Positions 1 through 8,437 of a stretch of DNA of 40,653 nt are shown one piece after another. The translations under genes and the position numbers were made by a program. The stretch is from an uncultured Chloracidobacterium sp. GTDB taxonomy: Bacteria; Acidobacteriota; Blastocatellia; Chloracidobacteriales; Chloracidobacteriaceae. The stretch lies in NCBI GenBank assembly GCA_937966115.1, contig CALCKX010000017.1, forward strand, positions 1 through 40,653, in the 5' to 3' direction. Within the stretch, counting starts at the first letter, position 1. The number at the start of each line of letters is the position of its first letter. A model generated the notes under the pieces. The model had not been told where the DNA came from and searched no databases. It was given only the letters and a program-made list of their open reading frames with translations.

Positions 1-1
1 G

Positions 2-502
2 CTGCCGAAACGGGTTGACCAATACCCCGAACTCAAGGATTTCTACAACCAGTATGACGAGCTGGACGTTACCGATGCCGACCGCGAGGCGTACCGGAAG
101 TTTCTGGAAACGCTGACCGACCGCGAGAAGGAAATCCTGAATGCCGGGCTGAATTTCTACTTTGTGGACTTCAAGAATATCGGCGGGTTGGTCATGCCGA
201 TCATTCTAGAAATCGCCTACGCGGACGGCACGAAGGAAGAGATGCGCTTTCCGGCCGAAATCTGGCGGCTCAACAACTTTGAAGTCTCAAAGCTCATTGT
301 GACGCCAAAGGAGATTGCGAGCGTCACGCTCGATCCGCGGCTTGAAACCGCTGATGCCGACTTGACGAACAACTTTTTCCCGCGCCGCCCGGTCAAGTCG
401 CGGTTTCAGACGTTCAAGGAGCAGCGGCAGGGGCCGCCCAATCCGATGCAACTCGAGCGCAAGCGGCAATCGCTGCCGCAGAGCGATAACCCGCGCCGGT
501 AG
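2..502 (+). CDS. C-terminal part of M1-family metallopeptidase-like protein (5' truncated by window edge)
   Basis: Reading frame is open from base 2 (LPKRVDQYPELKDFYNQYDELDVTDADREAYRKFLETL...) and continues into ORF 164..502; FKNIGGLVMPIILEIAYADGTKEEMRFPAEIWR...V.TLDP...TADADLTNNFFPRR resembles C-terminal regions of M1-like peptidases. Confidence 0.6.
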   Translation: MPKRVDQYPELKDFYNQYDELDVTDADREAYRKFLETLTDREKEILNAGLNFYFVDFKNIGGLVMPIILEIAYADGTKEEMRFPAEIWRLNNFEVSKLIVTPKEIASVTLDPRLETADADLTNNFFPRRPVKSRFQTFKEQRQGPPNPMQLERKRQSLPQSDNPRR

Positions 503-620
503 CATAGGTCCGCGCGTCCTGGTCGGGCGCTTTCCGCTAGGCTATTGGCGGCTCAGGGGCGCGAAACCCTCCCGCCCGGCTTCGGCTCGCCCTGGGCGGA
601 CCGCCGTCCCCGGCCAAGCC

Positions 621-1709
621 CTACCCTTTCTTGAAGTTTTGCTTGAGCAGGGCATTGAGCTGGCTGCGGGTCATCTGCACGGTCGCCGCCAGGCGCTTGC
701 CGTCGGCTTTGATGCTGGCGTTGTTCAAGAACGCCGCCGTATCCGGTCGGCGGGGAATGAGCGCGAGCCCGCCGCCAATCAGGTTTTGCAGGGCGGCGGC
801 TTCAAGGGGCGAGCTGGCGAAGCCGCCGATGCGCAGCGTCATAAACTGCGGGCCGACATCGAGCGTCAGGGTGGTTGAAGTCAGAATGTGCAGCGGCCCG
901 AGGGCTTGCGAGGCGCTGACCGCGCGGGCAATGTTGAGCGCCGCTTCATCCACGGCGTCAATGCCGGATGACTTCACAATGCGAATGCCGGACAGCCGCC
1001 CGCTCGGCTCGACGCGAAAGGACAGCGTGATGACAAAGGTTTCCTGCTCGATATCCAGCGCGCCCGACTCGCTCAGGTTGTACAGCTTGGTGACAACCGC
1101 CTTGATGGGGCCGATATCCACCTTGCCAAACCCAAGCGGGCGATTGGGGGCCGCGGGATCCGGCTCATCCGCCGGCGCGGCGCGGATGTCTCGCGCCCGC
1201 TCTGGCGCTTCGTTGTCTCGCTCGCGCTGGCGGCGCTCGGCTTCGGCGCGGCGGCGGGCTTCTTCTTCCGCGCGCCGGCGCCGGCGGGCTTCTTCCGCGG
1301 CGGCGCGGCGGGCGGCGGACTGCTCCGCCGCGCCGCTGGCATCGCTGGGGGCGACCAGCCCCTCCGGGTTTGGGAGCGGCTTGTAGCGGGGGTCGGCGAG
1401 CGTCACCCAATCCACGTTGTATTCATTCTCGACGACATCCACTTCAAACGGCGCGATGAACGTCCGGTAGAGCTGATACCCCAGGAACGGCAGGTGCAGC
1501 GCCAGCGCCACGGCCAGCCCGAGCGCGAGACCCTGCCGAATCCAAAAGGGCGACGGCCCTTCAAAGCCGAGCGTGCGCGGCGCGGCGTAAATGAAGCCGC
1601 GCAGGATGTAGGCGCGCGGGTCAGGGGCTTCGGCGGCTTGGTCAGTCGTGGCTTTGGGCGCTCGTTCGTCGGGCATGGGGCGGTTGGACGCGCTTCCGGC
1701 GCGGATCAA
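621..1709 (-). CDS. TonB-family energy transducer-like protein (single TM, charged Ala/Arg/Glu linker, TonB C-terminal domain)
   Basis: N-terminal TM helix (LALGLAVALALHLPFLGYQLY), RRAEEEARRRAEAERRQ linker, C-terminal FRVEPSGRLSGIRIVKSSGIDAVDEAALNIARAV. Confidence 0.65.
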   Translation of the reverse strand: MIRAGSASNRPMPDERAPKATTDQAAEAPDPRAYILRGFIYAAPRTLGFEGPSPFWIRQGLALGLAVALALHLPFLGYQLYRTFIAPFEVDVVENEYNVDWVTLADPRYKPLPNPEGLVAPSDASGAAEQSAARRAAAEEARRRRRAEEEARRRAEAERRQRERDNEAPERARDIRAAPADEPDPAAPNRPLGFGKVDIGPIKAVVTKLYNLSESGALDIEQETFVITLSFRVEPSGRLSGIRIVKSSGIDAVDEAALNIARAVSASQALGPLHILTSTTLTLDVGPQFMTLRIGGFASSPLEAAALQNLIGGGLALIPRRPDTAAFLNNASIKADGKRLAATVQMTRSQLNALLKQNFKKG

Positions 1710-1884
1710 GACGCTTCATCGTGGAGAAAAGTTGCGCCGGTTGCAAGGAGCCGCGCTCGTCGTCGGGCGAGCGCCGAGCCGCTCATTCGCGGTTGGCTTG
1801 TCACGCTTCGCCCGCTTTCGTACTATCCGAGCGCCAGCGGCTTTGAGAAGTCTGCGTCAATCGCGCATTCGACTGTAATGTCAT

Positions 1885-3405
1885 TTGCCTCTGACCAAAG
1901 GATCGACTATCCGCTCTGCCATTTTGCCCGACGTGACGCTTCAGGAGTCCATAACAAACGCGGCGCCGCCCGACTTCGCTGCCGGGTCGCTCAGCCAATC
2001 GGTGACTGGGCGTTATCAGGTCGCTCGCCGAGCGGCGCAAGTGGTTGGCGCGGCGACGCCGTTGCTCCTGGGGTATTGGCGGGATGAGCAGCGGTTTTTC
2101 TTCTTTGGCGGCGCGCGGCGCGTGACCGACGCGACGCATGCGGATCGCGCGCGGCGCCTCCGGTCGGAAATCGAGCGCTTGGGCGTTGGCTTTATCAAAG
2201 TGGGGCAGGTGGTCAGCACGCGCGGCGACCTCTTGCCGAAACCTTACCTTGACCAACTGCGTCAGCTTCAGGACAGCCTTACGCCGTTGACCTTCGACGA
2301 GGTGCGGGCGGCCCTGGAAGCGACTTACGGCTGCTCGTTGGAAGATGTGTTCGAGGACTTCGAGCCGACGCCCCTGGCCACCGCCAGCATTGGGCAGGTG
2401 CATCGCGCGCGGTATGCGGGACAGCCGGTCGTCGTCAAGCTCATCCGTCCCGGCATCGAGCATCAGTTGGCCACGGACTTTCGGATTGTGAGCGCGCTTC
2501 TGCGCTTCCTCGATCAGCAGCTCGTGCGCTTTCGACAGGAAAACTCCGATGTGCATGTGCTGACGCGGCTGTTCTCGCAGATTGTGACCGAAGTCAACGC
2601 TGGCCTGCGCGAGGAAATGGATTTCGTGTTTGAGCGCGCCAACGCCGAGCGATTGGGCGCGCTGCTGGCGGATAACCCGCTGGTTGTCGTGCCCAAGGTC
2701 ATTGGCGAGCTGTGCCGACCGAACGCGCTCGCGCTGGAGTACCGACCCGGCATCAAGATCAGCGATGGAGACGCGCTGCGCGCCGCGGGCTTTGAGCCGC
2801 TGCGGATCGTCGAGCGGCTAGTGGAAGTGTATCTGGAGATGATTTTGGTGCATGGCGTTTATCACGCCGACCCGCATCCGGGGAATGTCGCCGTGGACGA
2901 GCGCGGACGCATCATTTTGTATGACTTTGGCATCGTGCGGACGCTTTCGGCGCGCCTTCGGGATAGCTTGCTCAAAATGACGCTGGATGGGCTGCGCGGC
3001 GATGTGCCGGCAATCGTGGACGAGCTTTACCGGATGGGCGTGGTTGATCCGGCGGCGGACCGGTCCATCGCGCTGCAGGTCGGCGAGCGGTTTCGGGAGC
3101 TTTATCTGCGGGATATGCCGACGGCGGAACGCATTGAAGGGGTCGGGCGCTACATGCGCGATGCGTTCGGCTATGTTCCGCTGCGGATGCCGAAGGAAAT
3201 GGTGTATGTCTTTCGCGTCGTTTCCATGCTGGAAGGCTTGGGAACCTGCTTCAAGCCTGGATGGAACATCATGGCGGACGCTTCGCCCGCAGTTCAGCGG
3301 GGCATTCGTAAAATGATGATGGCAAATGAAACAGTCAAGTGGCCGGAACTGCTTGCCCAATGGGTCGGGCGGTGGATTCGGACGCTCTTTGCACGCCCGG
3401 CCTGA
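1885..3405 (+). CDS. ABC1/UbiB (AarF)-family atypical kinase
   Basis: FIKVGQVVSTRGDLLP (KxGQ motif), LATASIGQVHRARY..VVVKLIRPG, HADPHPGN, YDFGIVR. Confidence 0.9.
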   Translation: MPLTKGSTIRSAILPDVTLQESITNAAPPDFAAGSLSQSVTGRYQVARRAAQVVGAATPLLLGYWRDEQRFFFFGGARRVTDATHADRARRLRSEIERLGVGFIKVGQVVSTRGDLLPKPYLDQLRQLQDSLTPLTFDEVRAALEATYGCSLEDVFEDFEPTPLATASIGQVHRARYAGQPVVVKLIRPGIEHQLATDFRIVSALLRFLDQQLVRFRQENSDVHVLTRLFSQIVTEVNAGLREEMDFVFERANAERLGALLADNPLVVVPKVIGELCRPNALALEYRPGIKISDGDALRAAGFEPLRIVERLVEVYLEMILVHGVYHADPHPGNVAVDERGRIILYDFGIVRTLSARLRDSLLKMTLDGLRGDVPAIVDELYRMGVVDPAADRSIALQVGERFRELYLRDMPTAERIEGVGRYMRDAFGYVPLRMPKEMVYVFRVVSMLEGLGTCFKPGWNIMADASPAVQRGIRKMMMANETVKWPELLAQWVGRWIRTLFARPA

Positions 3406-3448
3406 GCGCCCCTGGCGCTGATCGGCGGCGGTGAGGAGGATTTTTCTT

Positions 3449-4711
3449 ATGCGGCACCATGCACGGCGGCTTTTGTATGGCGGCGCGCGGCTCGCGAGCC
3501 TTTCGCTCTGCCTGGGTTTGCTAGGGTCTATCGCTTGGGCGCAGAACGGAGCGATTCGCGGCACGGTCTTTTACCAAGCGTCGCCCGACGCCAAGCCGGA
3601 GCCGCGGCCTGGCGTTGAAATCATCATCCTGCGCCAGGACATCAAAGGCCGGCTGACGACGAAGACGGACAAGAAGGGCGGCTATTTTTACACGGTGCAG
3701 GCCTTTGGGACCTATGTCGTGGTCGCTCACGGGCCGGGGCTGAAGTATCAAGTCAAGCCGCCGGCGCGCATCGTCAGCGCCGAGCCGGTGACGATTGACA
3801 TCACCGTCACGCCGGGCGACGGGACCTTGCCGCCGGATGCCCAGCTACTCGCCGAGGCCAAGGAGGGCGGCACGCCTGAAGCGCCGGCCGCGCCGCCGGA
3901 AATGACGGCGGAGGAAAAGGAAGCCGAGACCAAGCTCAAGGCTGAGCGCGAGCGCATTGAAAAGGAAAACGAGCGCGCCCGCAACATCAACGACAAGCTC
4001 CGAGTCCTCATGGAGGCTGGGAACGCCGCCTTCAATCGCAAGGATTTCGAAACCGCAGCCAATGAGTATCGGAAGGCTTTGGAGCTCGATGAGAATCAGC
4101 CCGGCTTTCTTGGCAACCTCGCTTCAGCGACGCTCGAGATTGCGGTCAGGCGCTACAACGCCAAGCAGCGCGACGAAGCGAAACAAGCCTTCCGGGAGTC
4201 TGGCGATGCCGCCGCCCGCGCCGTGGCGCTCAATGACGCGCAGCCGGCTGAGAAGCGCGATCCAGTTTATCGCAGCAAGGCGGCTGAAGCCTACCGCTTC
4301 CTGGCGGAACTCTACGCTGATACGGAAGCCGGCGAAAAAGCCGGGCGGCTCTACAGCGAGCTTGCCGACATCCAAACCGACCAGAAGAAGCGTCAGGAGA
4401 TGAAGGTGCGGGCGGGCGATTCCTATCGGTTCGCCGGGAAGTTCAAGCAAGCCGATGAGTTTTACCGCGCCGTCCTCCAGGAAGACGCCAACAATATTCT
4501 GGCGATGAATGGTCTGGCGTTGTCGCTGTTGTCGGCGGACCCGGAACTCCTCGACCCAAATAAGGCCGGCGAAGCAGTTGCCCTATTTGAAATGGTGGCT
4601 GCCAAGGCGCCGGACGCTAACCTGAGGCAAGCCGCTCAGAATAATGCCGAATACATTCGGACGACGGCAAAGGAGATCGTCCGGCCCAAGCCGGCGCGGA
4701 AGAAAAACTAA
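3449..4711 (+). CDS. Secreted TPR protein with carboxypeptidase-regulatory-like N-terminal domain
   Basis: Signal peptide; IRGTVFYQASP...KGGYFYTVQAFGTYVVVAHGPG; later TPR repeats. ATG at 3449 preceded by a GGAGG-like RBS; the supplied ORF starts at GTG 3431. Confidence 0.75.
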   Translation: MRHHARRLLYGGARLASLSLCLGLLGSIAWAQNGAIRGTVFYQASPDAKPEPRPGVEIIILRQDIKGRLTTKTDKKGGYFYTVQAFGTYVVVAHGPGLKYQVKPPARIVSAEPVTIDITVTPGDGTLPPDAQLLAEAKEGGTPEAPAAPPEMTAEEKEAETKLKAERERIEKENERARNINDKLRVLMEAGNAAFNRKDFETAANEYRKALELDENQPGFLGNLASATLEIAVRRYNAKQRDEAKQAFRESGDAAARAVALNDAQPAEKRDPVYRSKAAEAYRFLAELYADTEAGEKAGRLYSELADIQTDQKKRQEMKVRAGDSYRFAGKFKQADEFYRAVLQEDANNILAMNGLALSLLSADPELLDPNKAGEAVALFEMVAAKAPDANLRQAAQNNAEYIRTTAKEIVRPKPARKKN

Positions 4712-4785
4712 CGGCGCGCAATAAAAACCCAATGCTAAAGGGGCGCGCCGCCTGAGTCGCGCCTCGCCCTAGGACTAAGATATCT

Positions 4786-6009
4786 ATGGCTATTGCTCCT
4801 CGTCGTCATTCAGTCCCGGTCAATGTCGGCGGCGTCGTCATTGGCGGCGGCGCGCCGGTGGTCGTGCAGTCCATGACCAATACCGACACGGCCGATGTCG
4901 CTGCTACCGTTGAGCAAGTTGCCGCGCTGCATGCGGCTGGCTCGGAAATCGTCCGCATCACCGTCAACGACCGAAACGCGGCGGCCGCCGTGCCGGATAT
5001 CGTCTCGGGCCTGCGCGCCCGCGGCGCGGATGTTCCGCTGGTCGGCGATTTTCATTACAACGGTCATACGCTGTTGCGCGACTTTCCCGAAACGGCGCGG
5101 CTGCTGGCCAAGTATCGCATCAATCCTGGCAACGTCGGCTTTGGCAAAAAGCACGACGAGAACTTTAGGGCCATTGTCGAGCTGGCCATTCGGTATGAGA
5201 AGCCGGTTCGCATCGGCGTCAACTGGGGATCGCTCGACCAGGCGATGCTGGCCCGGATGATGGATGAAAACGCGCGGCGCGATCCGCCGCTTTCAGCCCG
5301 CGAGGTCATGCTGGAAGCCATGTGCGCCAGCGCGCTGGAATCGGCGCAGATGGCGGAAGAGCTTGGGCTGCCGCGCAATTGCATTGTCATCAGCGCGAAA
5401 ATCTCGGAAGTGCAGGATTTGGTCGAAGTCTATCGGGCGCTCGCCGTCCGGTGCGACTATCCGCTCCACGTGGGCTTGACCGAAGCCGGGATGGGTTCAA
5501 AGGGCATCGTCGCCAGCGCCATTGGCATCGGGCTGCTTTTGCAGGATGGCATCGGCGATACGATTCGCGTCTCGCTGACCCCAACGCCCGGCGGCGACCG
5601 CGCCGAGGAGGTGCGCGTGGCGCAGACAATCCTGCAAACCATGGGAATTCGCAGCTTCACGCCCCTGGTGACGGCCTGCCCGGGCTGCGGGCGCACGACG
5701 AGCACGCTGTTTCAGGAAATGGCCCAGGATATCCAGACGTACCTGCGCGAGCAGATGCCCGTATGGAAGCCGCGCTATCCGGGCGTGGAGACGCTCAAGG
5801 TGGCCGTTATGGGCTGTATCGTCAACGGACCGGGCGAGTCCAAGCACGCCGACCTTGGCATCTCGCTCCCCGGCACGGGCGAGGATCCCAAAGCGCCAGT
5901 CTTCATGGATGGCGTGAAAGTCGCCACCCTGGAAGGCGACCAGATTGTGCCGGCGTTCATCGAGATGCTGAACGGTTACGTCGAGCGGCGGTTTGGGGCG
6001 TCAAGCTGA
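4786..6009 (+). CDS. ispG: (E)-4-hydroxy-3-methylbut-2-enyl-diphosphate synthase (MEP pathway)
   Basis: [63 protein letters not shown]: IspG/GcpE signatures with Fe-S cysteines. Confidence 0.97.
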   Translation: MAIAPRRHSVPVNVGGVVIGGGAPVVVQSMTNTDTADVAATVEQVAALHAAGSEIVRITVNDRNAAAAVPDIVSGLRARGADVPLVGDFHYNGHTLLRDFPETARLLAKYRINPGNVGFGKKHDENFRAIVELAIRYEKPVRIGVNWGSLDQAMLARMMDENARRDPPLSAREVMLEAMCASALESAQMAEELGLPRNCIVISAKISEVQDLVEVYRALAVRCDYPLHVGLTEAGMGSKGIVASAIGIGLLLQDGIGDTIRVSLTPTPGGDRAEEVRVAQTILQTMGIRSFTPLVTACPGCGRTTSTLFQEMAQDIQTYLREQMPVWKPRYPGVETLKVAVMGCIVNGPGESKHADLGISLPGTGEDPKAPVFMDGVKVATLEGDQIVPAFIEMLNGYVERRFGASS

Positions 6010-6144
6010 TTGCTTGCCACCCGACCTAGCGAAAGTCGCCCTGACTTTTCAGGCCCCGAGCGGAATGCTTTTTTCGAGAAGGAAGGCTCCAGAGGGGAGT
6101 CTGCTCAAGCTTCTGGCCAGTCTCCTGCCCAGCGAGGAGCGCCG

Positions 6145-6996
6145 ATGATTCGGAGCCCGCTTCGCTATCCGGGCGGGAAATCGCGCGGAATAAAAAGCCT
6201 GATTCGCTTTATTCCTCCAGCTTTCAGCGAATACCGCGAGCCATTCATCGGCGGCGGCTCCTTTTTTGTTTATCTGCGACAGCTATATCCAGACCTGAGG
6301 ATGTGGATTAACGACCTCAATCCTGAGCTCTTTTGCTTCTGGAAGTGCGCGCAGGAAGATGCCGTCAAATTGATGCGCGAAATCCTGAAGCTAAAGTTAG
6401 AGAGAGTGGACGGCAGAGGGCTTTTTTATGAACTGCTCCAAATGGAAACGTCAAAGATGAGCCAGTTTGAGCGGGCGGTGCGGTTTTTCGTTCTCAATCG
6501 GATAACCTTCTCCGGCGTGGTCGAGGCCGGCGGCTACTCCGAAGGGGCTTTTATCGGAAGATTTACAAAGTCATCAATCGAGCGGATCGCTCCATTGGGG
6601 GAAATCCTGGACGGCGTTGAAATTACCAACTTGGACTACAAGAGCTTGCTGATGGATGGAGATGGGCGAGTTTTTACTTTTCTCGATCCTCCGTATCGCT
6701 CGGCGAAAAAATTATATGGCAAGCATGGCAGGCTTCACGAAGTTTTCGATCACGTCGAGTTTTCAGAAAGAATGAGGGAGTGCAGACATCGCTGGCTGAT
6801 CACTTACGATGACTCTCCTGAAATTCGAGAGAGCTTTCGCTTCGCGAATCTTTATTGTTGGAAGCTTCAGTATGGGATGAACAACTACAAGCGGGGCAAG
6901 GCTGAAAAAGGCTCTGAATTATTCATCTCCAGCCATCCGCTGCCAATGGGCGAGCAAGCCGGCGGCGCGGATGATCCGATCCAGCGCGCATTTTAG
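6145..6996 (+). CDS. D12-class (Dam-like) N6-adenine DNA methyltransferase
   Basis: PLRYPGGKSR, EPFIGGGSFFVYL, DPPY catalytic motif (FLDPPYRSAKK), alpha-class order. ATG 6145 preceded by GAGGAG; the supplied ORF starts upstream at 6010. Confidence 0.9.
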   Translation: MIRSPLRYPGGKSRGIKSLIRFIPPAFSEYREPFIGGGSFFVYLRQLYPDLRMWINDLNPELFCFWKCAQEDAVKLMREILKLKLERVDGRGLFYELLQMETSKMSQFERAVRFFVLNRITFSGVVEAGGYSEGAFIGRFTKSSIERIAPLGEILDGVEITNLDYKSLLMDGDGRVFTFLDPPYRSAKKLYGKHGRLHEVFDHVEFSERMRECRHRWLITYDDSPEIRESFRFANLYCWKLQYGMNNYKRGKAEKGSELFISSHPLPMGEQAGGADDPIQRAF

Positions 6997-7063
6997 CGAC
7001 AGCCGGGCTGGCGAGGGCTGCGCGGCGGGCGCAGGCGCATCGCCGATGGGTCTGATTCAGGCG

Positions 7064-8422
7064 CTAAATGACTGATGCGTCGGCGCGGCTCAGCCGGTGA
7101 AAGCGCGCCAGAAACAGTCCGGCCGCCAGGGCGAGGCCCGCGACATAGCCCGTCCAAATGCCGGCCTCGCGCCAGCCGAGCGGAAATGCCAGCGCATAGC
7201 TCGTTGGCAGGGCTACCAGCAGGTAAGCGATGAACGCCAGCGCGGTTGGCGCGGCGGCGTCGGTTAGCGCGCGCAGGGCGGCGAGCATCACCACTTGCAA
7301 GCCGTCAACCAGCTGGAAGGCGGCCGCGAACAGCAGCAGCTTCGCCGCCAGGCCAATGACGGCCGAATCTCTGGTGTAGAGCCGCGGTAGCTCTGAGCGC
7401 AGCGCCAAAATCGCCAGGGCCGTCAAGCTCATATAAGCCAAGACAATGCGCGCTGCGGCAAATCCGGCCGCGCGCATCGCCGCTCGCTCGCCCGCGCCAA
7501 AGTAGTAGCTAACCCGGATGGTCGCCGCGGCGGCGATGCCGGACGCGCCCATGAAAGTCAGCGATGCAATGCCGATGGCAATTTGGTGAGCGGCCTGCTC
7601 GGTTTCGCCCAGCCATCCCATCATCAGCGCGCCGGCGGCAAAGGCGCTGACTTCGAGCGTGAACTGTCCGCCCAGCGGCAGGCCAAGCCTGAGGTAACGT
7701 TGCGCGACGGCGCGGCTCCAGGGCGCGGCTCGCAGCGCCGAGCGGTAGGGCGCGAAGAGCCGCAGCTTGATGAAAAAGATCGCGAAGGCGACCGGCAGGG
7801 CGAGCCTGACGAGGAGCGTCGCCAGCCCCGCGCCGGCGAGTCCAAGGCGGGGAAAGCCCCAGTGACCGAAGATCAGCGCGTAGTTCAGGATGACATTGAG
7901 CAGCGTTTCCAGGACCGTGATGGCGGCGGCAATCCGAGTGTTGCCAATGCCTTCGGTAAACTGCCGAAACGTCTGAAAGGCGATGACCGGCGCGAGGGAC
8001 GCGACCAGGAGCAAGTAGTAGGCGCCGGCTGCCGTCGCGACGGGCGGCGCTTGCCCCAGGCGGCCGAGCCAAGGATAAAGCGCCAACAGGGCGAGCGCGA
8101 CCAGCAACGCGACCGCCAGATTGACGGCTGCGCCATTTTTGAGCCATTGCGCCGCGCCGGCGACATCGTTGGCGCCGCGCGCCGCGCTGACCAACGGCGT
8201 CAGGGCGACGGTGAAGCCGACCGCGAACACCAGGCCCACGATGAAAACGCTCTGCGCGAACGACGAGGCGGCCAGGGCCGTCGTGTCATAATGGCCCAGC
8301 ATGATGCTGTCCGTCACCTGCACGACGAGGTGCCCCATCTGCGAGAGCATGATGGGGATGGCCAGCTTGATATGCGCCGCATAGTGGCCGGATGGGCGGC
8401 GCAGGGAAGCGTCTGCCGACAT
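7064..8422 (-). CDS. MATE-family multidrug/metabolite exporter
   Basis: About 12 TM segments; IPIMLSQMGHLVVQVTDSIMLGHYDTTALAASSFAQSVF; second-half repeat LPLGGQFTLEVSAFAAGALMMGWLG. Confidence 0.9.
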   Translation of the reverse strand: MSADASLRRPSGHYAAHIKLAIPIMLSQMGHLVVQVTDSIMLGHYDTTALAASSFAQSVFIVGLVFAVGFTVALTPLVSAARGANDVAGAAQWLKNGAAVNLAVALLVALALLALYPWLGRLGQAPPVATAAGAYYLLLVASLAPVIAFQTFRQFTEGIGNTRIAAAITVLETLLNVILNYALIFGHWGFPRLGLAGAGLATLLVRLALPVAFAIFFIKLRLFAPYRSALRAAPWSRAVAQRYLRLGLPLGGQFTLEVSAFAAGALMMGWLGETEQAAHQIAIGIASLTFMGASGIAAAATIRVSYYFGAGERAAMRAAGFAAARIVLAYMSLTALAILALRSELPRLYTRDSAVIGLAAKLLLFAAAFQLVDGLQVVMLAALRALTDAAAPTALAFIAYLLVALPTSYALAFPLGWREAGIWTGYVAGLALAAGLFLARFHRLSRADASVI

Positions 8423-8437
8423 CGCGTGACGCGCGCG

